DNA of 64,000 bases, taken from positions 10,368,501-10,432,500 of the forward strand of contig JAHQIY010000001.1 of the NCBI GenBank assembly GCA_019054805.1. Direction: 5' to 3'. Shown here piece after piece: positions 60,616 to 64,000 of this stretch. The notes below the pieces were generated by a model, which was not told the origin of the DNA, made no database searches, and saw nothing but the letters and a program-made list of their open reading frames with translations. The translations under genes and the position numbers were made by a program. This stretch comes from Brachionus manjavacas (lineage: Eukaryota; Rotifera; Eurotatoria; Ploima; Brachionidae). Every line of letters starts with the position of its first letter. The first letter of the stretch is position 1.

Positions 60616-63600
60616 GGTGCCCCAAATGATAAACCGTAGTTAGTTAAAAAGCTTTAAATATTAAAAAAAAACTCATTTTAGGATTTTTCATGATGAAAAA
60701 TTTGAATTTTTCAAAAAAAAACGATAGGTTAGCTTTTATTTTTGAGCTGGAGGGGGTCCTTTTTTCAAGGAATTTCGCCAGTTTTTCGGATCGACATGTA
60801 CCATAATTTTTTTTTTGCTTTTTCTGAAAATTTACATCAAATTACAATACAAAAATAATTTTCTTTAATAGAAATAAGTTTTTTGAGTAATTGATTGATG
60901 AAAAAAGAAAAAAAAATCGAAATTTTGCAATTTTGGTCTTTAAAATCTATTCCGACTAGGCGACACTTATGTTAAGCCGAAATTTTTTTTAATTTTATTC
61001 TATGACCAATTTGAAACAAAAGTTAGCTTTTTTTTTTTGTTTGTTTAAATTTTCAGTTATAAAACGCGCTAAACAAAACCATATTTTTAACGTTTAAAAT
61101 TTTTAAAATGTATTTTTGACATTTTTCATTGAAAATAATTAAAATACATCAAAACTAAGTTTCTTTATTTAATTTTGTATTAAAATTTTTATTTTTTTTA
61201 TGGGTTTGAGGGCAACTACTAGATTTAGCCCCGAATAATTTCGTTAAAACTTCTTGATAACTTGAGTCATTATTATTCATATTTTATGCGACCCAAATTC
61301 TTTTCAAAGTTTTACATTTAACTTTTTATCTTCAAAAAGTCTTAATCCATCTTTAATAAGATCTAAAAGCTTCCTAAAATATTGATCATTGTTTTTAAAC
61401 ATATGATTTAAGTAACACCATAGGCCTTCAATTGGGTTCGACTCACACTGGTATTTAGGACAAAATAACACTTTAAAGTCACAATCGGTAGCCAGTTTTT
61501 GAAGATGTGTATTCTCGTTATCAAAAGCTTGATGTTGTTGCAGTTTTGCTCTCAGATTATCCAATGTTATATCACTAGATTTAATATTCTCATCGATTAA
61601 TCCAAGTTCTTTACATATATTAATTAAACCTTTATAATTTCCATTTTCATCTCGGCAAGATAGACTTTAATGTTAAATTAAAAAAAATATTCATTTAACT
61701 TTTATTAAAATTATATTTTTTCTTAATCACCTTCCATCCATTTAATTTTGTCATAAATGCAATTAGTACCTGGAAATTTATTAAACATTCTTAAATCGTA
61801 GATTTTTGCCGAATGAGTTCTCGCGTTGTCGACGATCACCTAAACTTGATAGTTTAAAAACGATCGTTTAAAGCGCATCAAAATAAAGAGTCTTTTGAAT
61901 TGTTTCAAAATTAGATCATTATCAAAGTACGTTTCTTTTTTTGGCTCAATCCATGCATTGGCTGATCGGGGCAAATAGTTCACAAAGTCATGATCATCTT
62001 CTAATTCTGGAAATTTTCCAACTGCTTCATCTAATCTTCTTGATTAATTTCAAAAACATCTGTTTGATCATGACACACCATAATAAACGATACCATAATA
62101 CTCCGACCTTTGCCTTTGTTATAAAATGGGGCCTTTTCTTGAAAAAACCATCTAAATTTTGAAATTTCACCAGAACGAAAAATAGACTCGACATTACAAA
62201 TAAGAATTTTTTGTTTTCTCATTGGTTTTATCCATGAATATTCACCGTTTTTTTTTATTCATGGAATTTAAAAATAATCTTTTGAATCGAGTAAATAAGT
62301 GATAAATTCTTTCCGATATTTTATAACGTCCTCGCGTTCATGGCCTTCAAATTATGGTCGATTAGTATTACTATCATATTAAGCTTCCCATTTTAACAAA
62401 TCTGCTCGGCAACTTTCTTCTGATCTTACCAACTCGTCACGATCAATTTCGACCTCTGGATACAGTTCTCTAAATCTTCTGTCGATAAATTGAGCCAAAC
62501 TTTGAACATTAAAAAAACATTGTTTTAAAGAAGCTTGTGATAGACAAAATGCTCTGGCCTCTTTTTCCAACTCCCGAAACTCTTCATAAAAAGTTATTTT
62601 TTTATAGGACCCACGCTTGTCTCTTAATACTACACACAAATCATCCTCATCGATTATTGTCAAAGCCCATTCATGACATCTCTGGATTCCCATTAGTCGT
62701 AAAGTGCTAATATTTCTCTTGTAGATTCGAAGATAATGTTTAATAATCGTAAAACTAAATTAAAAATCACACTAAATATTCGATTATAAATTGAATTCCA
62801 AATGCCTAGGCTATCAATTAGTATTGAATTAAAGTCCGCTATATTGTTCCAAATAGACTTTTTTAAAATCATTGTTAAACGATTTGTAGTACCAATTTCT
62901 GAAGTTTGCGTCGATGCATTCCTTACTAAAACGTTGGATATAAATCCAAAATTTGATTGATTTTTTTTGTATTTAATCATTCCAAAATCATATAAATCGT
63001 CAGTAACCTCTTGTTGTTGAATACTCATGTATTCAGAAGACTCTTCATTAACAACTGCTTCATTAAAAACTTCATTCTCAATATTTTTTTCACTTTTTTT
63101 GGCATTTTTCCTACTAGATATTTTTCTTTTACTAACTCTTCCCATTTTTTAATAAAAAAGTTGGTAGTCTTTCTTAAAACTGGATAAAAAAATAAAATTT
63201 TTAATCAAAAAAAGGAAAGCTAACTTTTGAAGAGAAAAGTGTAAACTTTCTAATATCAATTTATTTTTTTCATTTTAAAAAGAATCAAGCGAGAAATTTT
63301 TTCTGTTTTTAATCAAAGTTTGACGTAAAATTACGAATCAATTAGAAAAACTCAGTTCAAAAGACATTTCAATTTTATAAAATTAATTCAAATATGATTT
63401 TAAAAATAATTTTTGTAAGTTTATCAAATTATTTTTTGGTTTTTAAATTCTTACCAAAAATAATAAGAATATTAGCAAATTTATGTTGTCTTTTGCAAAA
63501 AAACTAAAAGTTCTATATAAAAACTAACAAGAAATTTGAATTCAGCATAAAAAATTACTCTATGTTTCAAATTTAAAATAATTCTTAAAATTTTTTTGGC

Positions 63601-63628
63601 TAAACTACGGTTTATCATTTGGGGCACC
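60616..63628 (-). mobile_element. IS630/Tc1-like DNA transposon with terminal inverted repeats
   Basis: 3.0 kb element. The left end GGTGCCCCAAATGATAAACC and the right end, read inwards, are identical over 26 bases, then continue as weaker matches. Both sides are flanked by TAA (60613-60615 and 63629-63631), consistent with a TA or TAA target duplication. The minus strand encodes a DDE transposase in several frames. It looks structurally whole but coding-damaged, and it sits immediately against the 3' tail of a LINE B copy. Confidence 0.85.
61265..63145 (-). pseudogene. IS630/Tc1-like DDE transposase, frame-broken
   Basis: Starts MGRVSKRKISSRKNAKKSEK at 63145 with a basic N terminus. The middle part is RCHEWALTIIDEDDLCVVLR and ESCRADLLKWEA (62690-62380). 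Catalytic core pieces: ESIFRSGEISKFRWFFQEKA with GKGRSIMVSFIM (~62190-62080, first acidic residue), VIVDNARTHSAKIYDL (~61845-61800, second Asp) and FCPKYQCESNPIEGLWCYLN (~61470-61410, closing Glu). That order and the NPIE-x-W signature are those of the IS630/Tc1/mariner DDE_3 fold. Several frame changes and at least one gap (near 61670-61740, possibly a small intron) divide it, so this copy is not evidently active. Downstream, on the same strand, its right-hand residues KLLDLIKDGLRLFEDKK close the domain. Confidence 0.8.
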
Positions 63629-63797
63629 TAAAATAATTTCGAAAGAGTACCAGGTCAAAAATTTAACTTTGGCATTTATTTTTTTTTATATCTTAGTTAA
63701 ATAGAATTTAAAAAAAATTTTCTTTTTTCTTCAGAAATATGAATTACAGGCTTTGTTAATTTTTATTATTGGAAATCGTTTTCGTTAAACAATTGAA

Positions 63798-64000
63798 ATG
63801 ACATCTTCAATTTCTGAAAAAGAAAAAGATTTATTGAGCAATTATTCCCAGAATTTTCTTTTTTTAGAAGACCTGAATCAAGTTTAATCAATAGATGAAA
63901 AATTCACATAAAATTAATTAAATTTTAAAAACGATATTTTTGATGAAGAAAACTTTTTAAAAGAAGTAATGCCCACTTTGAACCAGATTAAAGCCGAAGT
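63798..64000 (+). pseudogene. Second, internally deleted CCDC43 copy, cut by window edge
   Basis: ATG at 63798 opens MTSSISEKEKDLLSN, like MASSISETQQDELSK of CCDC43. It then skips about 40 codons of the helical domain and resumes with FLEDLNQ at the end of exon 1. A GT follows, as in the parent gene, and the second exon restarts as DIFDEENFLKEVMPTLNQIK (parent: EIFDEENFLKEVMLTWNQMK). The intron position is kept, so it arose by DNA duplication, not retroposition. The loss of most of exon 1 and its frame suggest a pseudogene, but the remainder lies outside the window. Confidence 0.7.

Overview
The window reads as nuclear DNA of a small invertebrate animal. It is very AT-rich. Its genes are split by tiny GT-AG introns, mostly about 30 to 60 bases, and several are clear one-to-one metazoan orthologues (Mediator subunit 8, GPATCH1, a TPD52-family protein, CCDC43, an endosomal syntaxin, the TTK/Mps1 kinase, an NK-class homeobox protein). 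Base composition, intron size and the mix of CR1/jockey-like LINEs with DNA transposons would fit a monogonont rotifer such as Brachionus. That placement is inference, not something the sequence proves.

Layout. 1-7.4 kb: two tandem ABCC4-like (MRP) exporter genes. The first is cut by the window edge, and they share a 927-base almost identical block that stops abruptly inside a coding exon. 8.5-9.4 kb: a disordered Ser/Asn/Arg-rich protein of unknown function. 9.4-17.6 kb: gene-poor DNA holding one LINE tail relic and one rearranged transposase fossil. 17.6-23.2 kb: a calcyphosin-like EF-hand protein, then on the minus strand a syntaxin-7/12-like Qa-SNARE and a long small heat-shock protein. 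24.3-31 kb: a LINE fragment, MED8, a Mutator-like (MULE) remnant with inverted ends, and the NK homeobox gene. 31.2-40.1 kb: a transposon graveyard with a Tc1 relic hosting a small MITE, copies of two LINE families lying end to end, a 3.1 kb MULE with palindromic ends and a PHD-like C-terminal finger, an internally deleted sibling head-to-head with it, and a third LINE family. 40.6-41.7 kb: TPD52 family (minus). 43.0-46.8 kb: a nearly full-length CR1/jockey-like LINE whose 3' end carries two hairpins and an (ACT)8 tail. 47.3-49.2 kb: a TTK/Mps1-like kinase with DFN in place of DFG. 50.3-54.9 kb: GPATCH1 (minus), which contains a 30-base intron and has a LINE tail in its largest intron. 55.5-64 kb: a hAT-type MITE with a perfect 8-base target duplication, two LINE copies, CCDC43, a 3.0 kb IS630/Tc1-like transposon with long terminal inverted repeats, and a deleted second copy of CCDC43 at the right edge.

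The host genes are ordinary housekeeping or developmental genes with no operon-like logic linking them. The unusual content is in the mobile DNA (end structures, nesting, internally deleted derivatives) and in a few host-gene oddities: the ABCC conversion tract, the kinase DFN motif, the 30-base intron and the CCDC43 duplication. I saw no retroviral, LTR or capsid-bearing element, no tRNA or rRNA gene and no CRISPR-like array. Splice joints were read by eye from GT/AG signals, reading frame and family conservation; those described as phase-consistent were checked arithmetically.
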